Source: Calditrichaceae bacterium (GTDB taxonomy: Bacteria > Calditrichota > Calditrichia > RBG-13-44-9 > J075). From it: a stretch of DNA of 35,321 nt. The position numbers and the translations under genes were made by a program. Location of the stretch: positions 1 through 35,321 of the forward strand of contig JABWBP010000077.1 of NCBI GenBank assembly GCA_013360445.1, read 5' to 3'. The notes beneath the pieces are model-generated. The model worked only from the letters and a program-made list of their open reading frames with translations. It did no database searches and had not been told where the DNA came from. Shown here piece by piece: positions 20,953 through 29,451 of the stretch (its first letter is position 1; the number at the start of each line of letters is the position of its first letter).

Positions 20953-23643
20953 TTAGCTTCGCAATCTTCGCGCGGCGGCGGCGCCTTCGGTCTCGCGCTT
21001 GCGGCGGCGGATGAAAATCCAGGCGCCGGCGATGATTACCGGAATGGGCGGCAGCAATACCGCCAGGAGCTTGATGCCGCTCTGAATGGCGCGAATCTGG
21101 GTTTCCATGCGCTCTTTGCTCCCCGCGATCTTGGCCTCTTTCTCCGCCTCGATGTTTTTCTTCACCGCGTCGAACTTGCGCTGCTCTACCTGGCGGATAT
21201 TCTCCGCCATGATCTGCTTGGTCTGGGCGTCCACGTCCTCGCGCTGCTGCACTTCCGCCACTCTTTCATCCAGGCGGCGCTGCGCCTCGGCCAGGGCGGC
21301 CTGCGCTTCCGCTTCCGCTTTCTGCTCGTCCTCCGCCCGGCGCTGTTGATATTCTAAGCTCTGCGCTTCCACGTATTCCAAGGTGCGGTGTTTCACCCGG
21401 CGGTTGCGCAGGGCGATGAAGGAGTCGTCTCCCACCAGTTCATCGATGCAGTTGAGGAAAAAGTTGATATTGTCGAAATTCAGGGTCCCGAATCCCTGCC
21501 TGCGAATCTCGAAGAACTGCTCGGAGATGAAATCAATATCGGCGATCATAATGACGTGGAGATTTTTCTGCCCGGGGTTTTGCGCGGCAGCAGCGGTATC
21601 CGCCCCCGCAACTGCGCTGCGAACCCGCGCCGCCAGGGTATAATCCACGTCGGTGGGGAAATGCGGCAGGCCGCGCAGGTTCAACTGCGGGCCGAACAGG
21701 AAGTGGCGCTGCACCATGCGCCCGTAAGGCTGGGTTCCGGACACCATCCCGGTCTTCACTAACGGCTCGAATTCCACTTCCGCGCGGGAAGCTTTGTTGA
21801 GAAAGCCGGGGAACATCAGCACCAGCTCTTGCAGGTTGGCGGAAGCGGGATTGGCTTTGTTGAACGCTTCCGGGTTTTCATTCCCGCGCCCCACGAAAAC
21901 GATCTCCGGGGGCAAGTTGCCGAAATCCGGGTGGGGATTGTAAGCGTCCCACACCACCAGGCTGGTGTTCCAGTTGATCCCCAATTCGACCATGAAACCG
22001 TTGATATTACCCTTTTCCTTCGGCGGGGGGCCGCCCTGGCTCATAAAGGGATTGCGGTTGGCCCCGGCGCGCTCCGACGGCGCAATCCCCACGTTGACGA
22101 TGGGCAGGGGATCGTCTAAGATCAGGGTGGGAACCCCGCTTTTGATGTACGCCAGGAGGTTGTCCATTTCTTCCTGCGAGAGAGTGGAGGGCATGGGCGC
22201 TAACAGCGCGTCCACCGTTTCGGTGATGGGAGCGGCGGGGGAGATGCGCACCACTTCATACTGTTTTTTCAACTCCTGCACCACCTGCCATTCCGGGGCG
22301 CTGCTGCCGGCCTGGAAATCGAATCCCCCGAACAATTTCGCCTCCGTAACCACCACGCCCACTTTTTTGCGCTCGGTTTTGGCCGCCACCCGGATGCTGC
22401 GCACCAGCTCGTACTCCGTGGGCAGGCCGCGGTCGAAAAAGGGAATCACCTCTTCTTCCGCCCCGCTGGTGAAGGCTACCCCCATAAACACCTGCTGCAC
22501 GCTGGACTGGGTGCTGCGGGGGTCCGCCGCCTCCCGGGGCATAATGCCGAATTTCTCCCGGGCGTCGCGCGCTTCCGGGGTGAACGGTTCGGTATCGTGC
22601 ACCAGCACTTCCACCTTGCCGCCGGCGCTGGCGTCGATTTCTTTCAGGAAATTGAGCAGGTTTTCCCGGGTTTGCACGTACTGTTCCGGCACGTTCTTGC
22701 TGATATAGGCCTGGATCAATACCGGGCGATCCGCGGGAAGCTCATGCAAGATTTGTTTGGTTTCCGAAGAAAGGGAGTGCAACTGCTCCGCGGTAACGTC
22801 GAGGCGCAGGGTCAGCCGCCCTAAGATGGCGTTCAGGCTGATCACCCCGATTACCAGGGCGACGGTGCGCACGGCGTGGTGCCAGGACATTTTGTAGCCG
22901 TCCGCTTCCCGGGGCCAGTGGCGGCGGCTGATTAGCAGCACGTTCAGGTAGAGCATCAGCCCGGTAAGGGAGATAAAGTAGAGCAAACCGGAAAGGCTGA
23001 TCACCCCCCCGGCAAAATCCCCGAAGTGCCCGTGAACTCCCAAGGGTGCCAGGAAACTCCGCAGCCCCTCTCCAAACAGCCCCCCGATCAGGTCGATGAA
23101 CACAAAAAAACCGCAGAATACCGCTCCCACGATGAACGCTATGGTCACGTTGGGGCTTAGCAGCGAGGCTAACATCCCCACGGAGACCAGCGCCGCCCCG
23201 ATGAACCAGTAGCCTACGTAGTTCCCGAACATCAACCCTAAGTCCGGGCTGCCTAACCAGGCCAGGATCAATACATAGACGAGCGATAGCGCCAGCGAAA
23301 CGCTGTACACGCCCATAATGGAGGCATATTTCCCTAACACCACTTCCAGGTCCGTGGCCGGAAGGGTGAGCAGCAGCTCGTCGGTGCCCTCCTTGCGCTC
23401 GTTCGCCCACACCCCCATGGTCAGGGCGGGAATGAAGAGCACTAACAGAATGGGAAATACCGCGTTCAACTGGTCTAAATTGGCCAGGTTGTTGGCAAAA
23501 AAACGATCCGGCCAGAACGCCGCGTAGGCGCTCAAAAAGATGAACAGGGTAATGAACACGTACCCGGTCGGGTTGGCGAAGTGCAGGCGCAGGTCGCGCT
23601 TGACAATCGCCTTCACCATTTGAAAGTTTATGTTCAGTTTCAT
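20953..23643 (-). CDS. GldF-GldG fusion: ABC permease plus GldG-like domain
   Basis: The 896-residue protein begins with an ABC-2 type permease (residues about 1-245; six or so helices, FANPTGYVFITLFIFLSAYA, NERKEGTDELLLTLPATDLE). Residues about 265-800 match GldG-like proteins: a linking helix, the conserved LDVTAEQLHSLSSETKQIL line, PVLIQAYISKNVPEQY, VLVHDTEPFTPEA and a VDALLAPMPSTLSQEE segment. Residues about 770-850 form a long coiled coil rich in Ala, Glu, Gln and Arg, followed by a final helix (LLAVLLPPIPVIIAGAWIFI) and a basic tail. Many species carry gldF and gldG as separate genes; here they are one. It follows the ATPase gene by 60 bp, a gap filled by a TTCACTATT-type repeat. Confidence 0.92.
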   Translation of the reverse strand: MKLNINFQMVKAIVKRDLRLHFANPTGYVFITLFIFLSAYAAFWPDRFFANNLANLDQLNAVFPILLVLFIPALTMGVWANERKEGTDELLLTLPATDLEVVLGKYASIMGVYSVSLALSLVYVLILAWLGSPDLGLMFGNYVGYWFIGAALVSVGMLASLLSPNVTIAFIVGAVFCGFFVFIDLIGGLFGEGLRSFLAPLGVHGHFGDFAGGVISLSGLLYFISLTGLMLYLNVLLISRRHWPREADGYKMSWHHAVRTVALVIGVISLNAILGRLTLRLDVTAEQLHSLSSETKQILHELPADRPVLIQAYISKNVPEQYVQTRENLLNFLKEIDASAGGKVEVLVHDTEPFTPEARDAREKFGIMPREAADPRSTQSSVQQVFMGVAFTSGAEEEVIPFFDRGLPTEYELVRSIRVAAKTERKKVGVVVTEAKLFGGFDFQAGSSAPEWQVVQELKKQYEVVRISPAAPITETVDALLAPMPSTLSQEEMDNLLAYIKSGVPTLILDDPLPIVNVGIAPSERAGANRNPFMSQGGPPPKEKGNINGFMVELGINWNTSLVVWDAYNPHPDFGNLPPEIVFVGRGNENPEAFNKANPASANLQELVLMFPGFLNKASRAEVEFEPLVKTGMVSGTQPYGRMVQRHFLFGPQLNLRGLPHFPTDVDYTLAARVRSAVAGADTAAAAQNPGQKNLHVIMIADIDFISEQFFEIRRQGFGTLNFDNINFFLNCIDELVGDDSFIALRNRRVKHRTLEYVEAQSLEYQQRRAEDEQKAEAEAQAALAEAQRRLDERVAEVQQREDVDAQTKQIMAENIRQVEQRKFDAVKKNIEAEKEAKIAGSKERMETQIRAIQSGIKLLAVLLPPIPVIIAGAWIFIRRRKRETEGAAAARRLRS

Positions 23644-23703
23644 TGCCTTGCTTCCTCCGTATTGCCCATTAACAATTCACTATTCTCAATTCTCTATTCA
23701 CTA

Positions 23704-24459
23704 TTAACCATTCCCCGCCTCCACGGGATGCCCTTCGCCGGTGAGCCGGTAGAAGGGTTTCTCCAGGGAGCCGTTTTCTTTCAATTCCCCGGGAGCGCCG
23801 TTGAAAACCAATTTCCCATTATGGATGAAAATCACGTGGTCGGCCACCGCCTCCACCTCCTGCAAGATGTGGGTAGAGAGCAAGATGGTCTTTTTATGGG
23901 CGATTTTGCGGATGTTGGTGCGGAACTCGCGGATCTGGTTGGGGTCCAACCCCGCGGTGGGTTCATCCATGATCAGCACCTCCGGGTCGTGCAGCAGCGC
24001 CTGGGCCAGCCCCACCCGCTGTTTATAGCCCCGGGAGAGCTTGCCGATGGGTTTTTCCAGCACCAATTGCAGGGCGCACTGCTCCACCACCGCGTCGATG
24101 CGCTGCTTCAGGTAGCCGGGCTCCAGCCCCCGGGCTTCCCCGAAGAAATTCAGCAGTTCCAGGGGGGTCATCTCCTGGTAGAGGGGGCCGTTTTCCGGCA
24201 GGTATCCTAAACGGCGGGCGGCTTCCAGGCGGTGGGTGGAAATATCGTAACCGGCAATCGCCGCGCTGCCCTCGCTGGGCGAGAGGAAACCGGTGAGGAT
24301 TTTCATGGTGGTGGATTTGCCGGCCCCGTTGGGTCCCAGGAAGGCGCAGATTTGCCCCTCCGGGATGGTGAAAGAGACGTTTTGGATTGCCACGAAAGGC
24401 CCGTAATACTTGGAAAGGCCTTTCGCTTCGATCATCATTTTGGGCTTTTCGCCAGCCAT
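23704..24459 (-). CDS. ABC transporter ATPase, GldA/NatA-like
   Basis: The 251-residue protein has all ATPase motifs: Walker A FLGPNGAGKSTT (about residues 38-49), signature LSRGYKQRVGLAQA, Walker B VLIMDEPTAGLDP and the switch STHIL. It would power the fused permease downstream. ATG 24459 is preceded by GAGG at 7 bases, favouring it over the internal Met at the MMIEAKGL start. GldA/F/G are needed for gliding in Flavobacterium, but similar operons occur in non-gliding bacteria, so motility is not implied. The C-terminus runs to the edge of a TTCACTATT repeat. Confidence 0.93.
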   Translation of the reverse strand: MAGEKPKMMIEAKGLSKYYGPFVAIQNVSFTIPEGQICAFLGPNGAGKSTTMKILTGFLSPSEGSAAIAGYDISTHRLEAARRLGYLPENGPLYQEMTPLELLNFFGEARGLEPGYLKQRIDAVVEQCALQLVLEKPIGKLSRGYKQRVGLAQALLHDPEVLIMDEPTAGLDPNQIREFRTNIRKIAHKKTILLSTHILQEVEAVADHVIFIHNGKLVFNGAPGELKENGSLEKPFYRLTGEGHPVEAGNG

Positions 24460-24958
24460 ATCCGAACCTCGCTGTTTGAAAATGTTATGTTATTGGTAGA
24501 ATTTAGAGCGTTGGAGTGATGGAGTATTGGATTAGTGGATTAGTGGATTAGTGGATTATTGGAGTAATTGCGTTAGAGCGTGGAGGAAACACTTCATCAA
24601 TCCATCAATCCATTCATCCTATGCTCCATTCAATCATCCATTAATCCATCACGCCAATACTCCATCCAATGATCCATCCGCTCATCCAGCCCCCTGAAAC
24701 TCCTTATCGCGCAATCATTGCTCCGACGGAAACGGCGCAAAAAATAAAGCATTTTGCGGGCAGATTCAATACTTTTTGAAAGAAATCGGGAAAATGGGCA
24801 ATCCCGGCGCTTCGCGGTAGATTGCGTTTTTTTCCGGGGGTCAAAAAAAGAATTATTTTGTAACCCCGGTTTATATTTTAAATTATTTGCCGGGATGGTG
24901 ATGAACGGTCAATTTCGGGTGAACGGCATGATATTAAAGGTCGAGTCGAGAACAATCC
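24460..24958. other. Divergent intergenic region with a large GGATTAGT hairpin
   Basis: Tandem GGATTAGT units (about 24530-24560) and GGAGTATTGG on the left face CCATCAATCCATT and CCAATACTCC units on the right (24598-24690), forming a long imperfect hairpin. Similar units (atggattagtggattaatga) occur at 31271-31290. The remaining part before the transposase gene is AT-rich and may hold promoters; no gene is seen. Confidence 0.65.
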
Positions 24959-25654
24959 ATGAAACCACGGCCCGCACGAAAGAAAATCCGTCTGGCGAAT
25001 TATGATTATTCTACGCCGGGGGCATACTTCATCACTGTTTGCGTGCAAGATCGCCGCTGTGTGTTCGGCGAAATCCATCAAGGCCAAATGTATTTGAACG
25101 CCCGGGGGAAAATCGTGCAAAATCAATGGGAATGGCTGCATCGCCAATACGATTATCTGGTATTGGATTCGTTTGTGGTCATGCCGAACCATTTTCATGC
25201 GATTTTGGTTATCGGGGAAAATGATCCCGTACGGAACGGTCGCGACCGTTCCGTACGGGATACCGATTCCACACCCGGCAATCCCGATTCCCCGCACCGC
25301 AAATTCAAACCCGTGCCGGAATTGATGGGCGCGTTCAAAACCACCTCGTCGAAATTCATTCACCAATCGGGATTGGCCGATTTCCGGTGGCAGAAATCGT
25401 ATTACGACCATATCATCCGCAATGAACGAGAATTACACAATATTCGGAGATATATCGAAACCAATCCCGTCCGCTGGGCAATGGATATTGAAAATTCGGA
25501 TAATACCGATACCGGCGGGAAACATACCCGTGGAGAATCGTCGCGTGGTGGTAGGGAACGGCGTGGTAGGGAACGGTCGCGACCGTTCCCTACGGACGAC
25601 CCGCCGGATAACGAAATCGACCGATATTACCGTTCCATACCGGAGGGAAAATAA
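24959..25654 (+). CDS. REP-associated tyrosine transposase (RAYT, Y1 family)
   Basis: The 231-residue protein has the Y1 transposase layout: YSTPGAYFITVCVQDRRCVF near the start, the HUH-type metal motif MPNHFHAILVIG (about residues 76-87) and SYYDHIIRNERELHNIRRYI (about 146-165) with the presumed catalytic tyrosine. Such RAYTs are single-copy domesticated enzymes that mobilise REP palindromes. Between HFH and the tyrosine segment, and again in the C-terminal tail, the coding sequence contains perfect palindromes (25224-25261 and 25566-25593), encoding VRNGRDRSVRDTD and RERSRPFPTDD. No flanking terminal structure was seen. No convincing ribosome binding site is visible before ATG 24959. Confidence 0.88.
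   Translation: MKPRPARKKIRLANYDYSTPGAYFITVCVQDRRCVFGEIHQGQMYLNARGKIVQNQWEWLHRQYDYLVLDSFVVMPNHFHAILVIGENDPVRNGRDRSVRDTDSTPGNPDSPHRKFKPVPELMGAFKTTSSKFIHQSGLADFRWQKSYYDHIIRNERELHNIRRYIETNPVRWAMDIENSDNTDTGGKHTRGESSRGGRERRGRERSRPFPTDDPPDNEIDRYYRSIPEGK
25224..25261. repeat. 38-bp perfect palindrome inside the transposase gene
   Basis: The sequence is a perfect inverted repeat of 19 + 19 bases with core GGAACGGTCGCGACCGTTCC. It lies in frame in the RAYT gene just after the HFH motif. The core is shared with 25566-25593. Palindromes like this are the usual DNA targets of RAYTs, so it may be a copy of its own substrate. Confidence 0.9.
25566..25593. repeat. 28-bp perfect palindrome inside the transposase gene
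   Basis: A second perfect palindrome with the same 20-bp core, extended differently (GTAG...CTAC). It follows a tandem copy of GTGGTAGGGAACGG at 25548-25561 and 25563-25576, suggesting an incomplete duplication. It lies in the low-complexity C-terminal tail of the RAYT frame. Confidence 0.9.
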
Positions 25655-25708
25655 CCCCCTGACCCCTTGCACCCTGTTGCAACCACCCGAATCCATCAAG
25701 GAGACCCT

Positions 25709-27349
25709 ATGCCATCCTTAACCGAATCCCCTGCCTGGAAAGCCCTGAAAACCCACCACCAGGAAATGGAAAATCTGCGCCTGCGCGACCTCTTCGCCGG
25801 CGATCCCCACCGCTTCGAGAAATTCTCCCTGCGCTTCGGGGATATTCTGTTCGATTACTCCAAAAACCGCATTACTGAAAAAACCATGGCGCTGCTGTTA
25901 GAATTGATGCGCCAGGCCGGGCTGGGGGAAAGAATCGCGGCAATGTTCCGGGGCGATAAGATCAATTTCACCGAGAACCGGGCGGCGCTGCACGCGGCCC
26001 TGCGCAACCGCTCCAACCGCCCCATTCTGGTGGACGGGGAAGACGTGATGCCGGGCGTTAACCGGGTGCTGGAGCAGATGCGCCGCTTCAGCGAGGCGGT
26101 GCGCTCCGGGAATTGGAAGGGTTATACCGGCAGGACCATCACCGACGTGGTGAACATCGGCATCGGGGGGTCGGATTTGGGGCCGAAAATGGTCACCCGG
26201 GCGCTTACTCCCTACGCCAAAGCGGATTTGCGGCTGCACTTCGTCTCCAACGTGGACGGCAGCGACGTCGTCGAAACGCTAAAAAAACTGCATCCCGAAA
26301 CGGCGCTGTTCCTGGTCGCCTCCAAAACCTTCGCCACCCAGGAGACCATGGCCAACGCCCGCTCCGCCCGGGGGTGGTTTCTGGCTAACGGCGCACCGGA
26401 AAAGGCGATTTCTGCCCATTTCGTTGCCATTTCCACCAACGAAAAGGCGGTGCGGGAATTCGGCATCGATCCAGCAAATATGTTCGAGTTCTGGGACTGG
26501 GTGGGGGGGCGCTACTCGCTCTGGTCGGCCATCGGCCTCTCCATCGCCCTGGCGGTTGGGATGGACAACTTCGAATCGTTGCTGAGCGGGGCGCACCAGG
26601 TGGACGAGCATTTCCGCAGCGCTCCTTTAGAGCAAAATATCCCGGTGATTATGGCCGCGTTAGGCGTCTGGTACAACAACTTTTGGGGCGCGGAAACCCA
26701 CGCCATTCTCCCTTACGACCATTATTTGGAATACTTTCCGGCCTATTTTCAGCAGGGCGACATGGAGAGCAACGGCAAGCGCGTAACCCTGGGCGGCGAG
26801 CCGGTGGATTACACCACCGGGCCGGTGATCTGGGGGCAGCCGGGCACTAACGGCCAGCACGCCTTTTACCAATTGATCCACCAGGGAACTAAACTCATCC
26901 CCTGCGACTTTTTAGCCCCGGCAAAGAGCCACAACCCCATCGGCGAGCATCATACCCTCCTCATTTCCAATTTTTTGGCGCAGACCGAGGCGCTGATGCG
27001 CGGGCGCACCACCGCGGAAGCGCGGGATGAGTTGGCCAAAGCCGGCCTAACGGGGGAGGAATTGGAGCAGCTCGCCGCCGCCAAAACCTTTCCGGGCAAC
27101 AAACCGACCAATTCCTTCCTGTTTGAAAAATTGACCCCGGAGACCTTAGGAACCCTCATCGCCCTGTACGAGCACAAAATCTTCGTGCAGGGGGTGGTGT
27201 GGAACATCAACTCCTTCGACCAGATGGGGGTGGAATTGGGCAAGCAATTAGCCAACGCCATCCTGCCGGAGCTTCGCGACGATAAAGAAGTGACCGGCCA
27301 CGACGTTTCCACCAACGGGTTGATCAACTATTACAAACGGCTGCGGTGA
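25709..27349 (+). CDS. pgi: Glucose-6-phosphate isomerase
   Basis: The 546-residue protein matches Pgi in length (about 550) and motifs: [13 protein letters not shown], the signature [18 protein letters not shown] and the C-terminal [13 protein letters not shown], which carry catalytic and substrate-binding residues. It interconverts glucose-6-phosphate and fructose-6-phosphate in the cytoplasm. I chose ATG 25709, preceded by AAGGAG, over the extension to 25667, which reads leader sequence. It starts 54 bp after the transposase gene; 70 bp separate it from the TRAP genes. Confidence 0.97.
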   Translation: MPSLTESPAWKALKTHHQEMENLRLRDLFAGDPHRFEKFSLRFGDILFDYSKNRITEKTMALLLELMRQAGLGERIAAMFRGDKINFTENRAALHAALRNRSNRPILVDGEDVMPGVNRVLEQMRRFSEAVRSGNWKGYTGRTITDVVNIGIGGSDLGPKMVTRALTPYAKADLRLHFVSNVDGSDVVETLKKLHPETALFLVASKTFATQETMANARSARGWFLANGAPEKAISAHFVAISTNEKAVREFGIDPANMFEFWDWVGGRYSLWSAIGLSIALAVGMDNFESLLSGAHQVDEHFRSAPLEQNIPVIMAALGVWYNNFWGAETHAILPYDHYLEYFPAYFQQGDMESNGKRVTLGGEPVDYTTGPVIWGQPGTNGQHAFYQLIHQGTKLIPCDFLAPAKSHNPIGEHHTLLISNFLAQTEALMRGRTTAEARDELAKAGLTGEELEQLAAAKTFPGNKPTNSFLFEKLTPETLGTLIALYEHKIFVQGVVWNINSFDQMGVELGKQLANAILPELRDDKEVTGHDVSTNGLINYYKRLR

Positions 27350-27419
27350 ACAGTACTTTTTCTTTTTTATATCTCCTGCGAATGTAATAAATTCGCCCGG
27401 TTCTAAATGCGGAGGCGGC

Positions 27420-27956
27420 GTGAAATTTCTTCAACAATATATCCGGGTGGTTGACCGGCTGAATGAAACCATCGGGCGGGGCGTGGTTTGGCTGAGCAGC
27501 TTTTTGGTGTTGGTGGTCTGCTACGACGTGTTCACCCGCTACATCCTGAAAACCAGCAGCGTGGCGGTGCAGGAGCTGGAGTGGCACATCTTTGCGGTGC
27601 TATTCCTCATCGCCGCCGCCTACAGCCTGAAACACGACCGCCACGTGCGGGTGGACGTCTTCTACCTCAAATTTTCCCGGCGCGGCAAGGCCTGGGTGGA
27701 TTTCTTAGGCAGCCTGGTATTCCTGGTTCCGCTTTGCATCGTCGCCATCCTGGCCTCGCAGCACTTCGTGCTGAATTCCTTCCGCATCGGCGAGATATCT
27801 CCCGACCCCGGCGGGCTTCCGGCGCGCTATCTCCTCAAAGCCGCCATTCCCCTGGGATTTTTCCTTCTGCTGCTCCAGGGATTGTCGCTAAGCTTTCGTT
27901 CCCTGCTGACCCTGCTGGGCAAGCCGCTGAAAACCGGGGAGGACCGGCATGAGTGA
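27420..27956 (+). CDS. TRAP transporter small permease (DctQ)
   Basis: The 178-residue protein has four helices and the DctQ pattern: VWLSSFLVLVVCYDVFTRYI, VAVQELEWHIFAVLFLIAAA with the conserved Glu-Leu-Glu-Trp region, and KHDRHVRVDVFY. It starts at a GTG with GGAGG just upstream. It forms the membrane complex with DctM and would need a DctP periplasmic binding protein, which is not found here. The substrate is unknown (usually a carboxylate or similar organic acid). Its stop overlaps the DctM start by 8 bp. Confidence 0.92.
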   Translation: MKFLQQYIRVVDRLNETIGRGVVWLSSFLVLVVCYDVFTRYILKTSSVAVQELEWHIFAVLFLIAAAYSLKHDRHVRVDVFYLKFSRRGKAWVDFLGSLVFLVPLCIVAILASQHFVLNSFRIGEISPDPGGLPARYLLKAAIPLGFFLLLLQGLSLSFRSLLTLLGKPLKTGEDRHE

Positions 27957-29271
27957 AGCGCTCCCGTTGCTGCTGTTTCTGATCATGTTTGCCGCCCTGA
28001 TGATGGGGTACCCGGTGGCCTTCACCCTCGGCGGCATCTCCATCATCCTGGGCCTGCTCACCTTCGGGTTCAATTTCTTCAACCTGCTGCCCCTGCGGAT
28101 TTGGGGCATTATGACCAACTACGTGTTGATCGCAGTGCCGCTGTTCATCTACATGGGGGTGATGTTAGAAAAATCCGGCCTGGCGGAAGACCTTCTGGAA
28201 ACCATGGCGCTGTTGTTCGGAAAGCTGCGGGGCGGGCTGGCGATCTCCGTGGTGATCGTGGGAGCGCTGTTAGCCGCTTCTACCGGCATCGTGGGCGCAA
28301 CGGTGGTGACCATGGGCCTGCTCAGCCTGCCCACCATGCTAAAATGGAAATACAGCCCCACCCTTGCGACCGGAACCATCTCCGCCGCGGGAACCTTAGG
28401 GCAGATTATTCCCCCCAGCATTGTGCTGGTTTTATTGGGCAGCGTGATGAACGTGCCGGTGGGCGACCTGTTTATGGGGGCGGTGATCCCGGGAACGATG
28501 CTGGTGGTTCTTTACCTGATCTGGATCGTTATCGTGAGTGTTTTTAAGCCCGCAGCCGCCCCGGCGCTTTCCAAAGAAGAGCGCAGCCGCTTTAGAGAGG
28601 CGGGAATGATCCGCCGGGTGATCATGGCTTTTTTACTGCCCTTTTTCCTGGTGCTGGCGGTGTTAGGCTCCATCTTCGCCGGAATCGCTTCTCCCACCGA
28701 AGCCGCAGCCGTGGGAGCGTTAGGAGCCTCGCTGTTAACCTTGATTCAGAAAAAATTGACCCTCTCTACCGTAAAAGCGGTGATGACCGAAACCACCCAT
28801 TTGACCTCCATGGTGTTCATCATCCTGGTGGGAGCGACCGCTTTCGGGCTGGTTTTCCGGGGAATGAACGGCGACCATTACCTCACCGAGCTTATTTTAG
28901 AATCCAACCTCAGCCCGCACCTGTTCCTGGCCCTGGTGATGCTGGTGATCTTCATCGCGGGATTTTTCATCGATTTCATCGAAATCACCTTCATCATCAT
29001 TCCGGTGGTGGCGCCGATTTTCGAGAAAATGGGCGTCAATCTGCTCTGGTTAGGAATTCTTTTTGCGATGAACCTGCAAACCTCTTTTTTGACCCCCCCG
29101 TTCGGATTCTCCCTGTTCTACCTGAAAGGGGTGGCCCCCCCGCAAATTACAACCCGCCATATCTACCGGGGCGCGATCCCGTTCATCATAATCCAACTGG
29201 CGGCATTGCTGTTAGTAATCCTCTTCCCGGAAATGGCCACCTGGCTGCCCGGGAGGTTGTTAGCGAAGTAG
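27949..29271 (+). CDS. TRAP transporter large permease (DctM)
   Basis: The 440-residue membrane protein has the DctM pattern of about 12 helices with the conserved TGIVGATVVTMGLLSLPTML and GTISAAGTLGQIIPPSIVLV motifs and FIDFIEITFIIIPVVAPIFE near the end. It is the ion-coupled transport subunit that works with DctQ and a DctP. It starts inside the last codons of dctQ (8-bp overlap), so translation is coupled. No DctP gene lies nearby on either side within the window. Confidence 0.95.
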   Translation: MSEALPLLLFLIMFAALMMGYPVAFTLGGISIILGLLTFGFNFFNLLPLRIWGIMTNYVLIAVPLFIYMGVMLEKSGLAEDLLETMALLFGKLRGGLAISVVIVGALLAASTGIVGATVVTMGLLSLPTMLKWKYSPTLATGTISAAGTLGQIIPPSIVLVLLGSVMNVPVGDLFMGAVIPGTMLVVLYLIWIVIVSVFKPAAAPALSKEERSRFREAGMIRRVIMAFLLPFFLVLAVLGSIFAGIASPTEAAAVGALGASLLTLIQKKLTLSTVKAVMTETTHLTSMVFIILVGATAFGLVFRGMNGDHYLTELILESNLSPHLFLALVMLVIFIAGFFIDFIEITFIIIPVVAPIFEKMGVNLLWLGILFAMNLQTSFLTPPFGFSLFYLKGVAPPQITTRHIYRGAIPFIIIQLAALLLVILFPEMATWLPGRLLAK

Positions 29272-29278
29272 TAGGTAG

Positions 29279-29451
29279 GGACAGGGGGCAAGGGGCAGGG
29301 GCAGGAGCAGGGGGGTAGGGTAAAATTGCCAATTAGCAATTGCCAATTGACAATTGCCAATTACGAGGCAGGGAGCAGGGGGCAATAGACAGTAAGCGAA
29401 TTTTCACTGCCTATTGCCTACTGCTTACTGCCCCTGCCCCTGCTCCTGTCC
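29279..29451. repeat. GGGGCAGGGGCAGG / AATTGCCAATT hairpin repeat
   Basis: The gap between convergent genes contains tandem GGGGCAGG units (29290-29315) facing CCCCTGCCCCTGCTCCTG units (29430-29449), with tandem AATTGCCAATT palindromes in between (29328-29365). The long imperfect hairpin lies where both transcripts must end and may serve as terminator. Confidence 0.75.

Noticed and set aside
24508-24690. CRISPR or direct-repeat regulatory array of GGATTAGT units
   Set aside because: Units of 8-9 bp without unique spacers and with a complementary right arm; a spacer hairpin explains it.
24959-25654. A complete IS200/IS605 insertion sequence
   Set aside because: No TnpB gene and no terminal hairpins flanking the gene; the protein fits a single-copy RAYT better.
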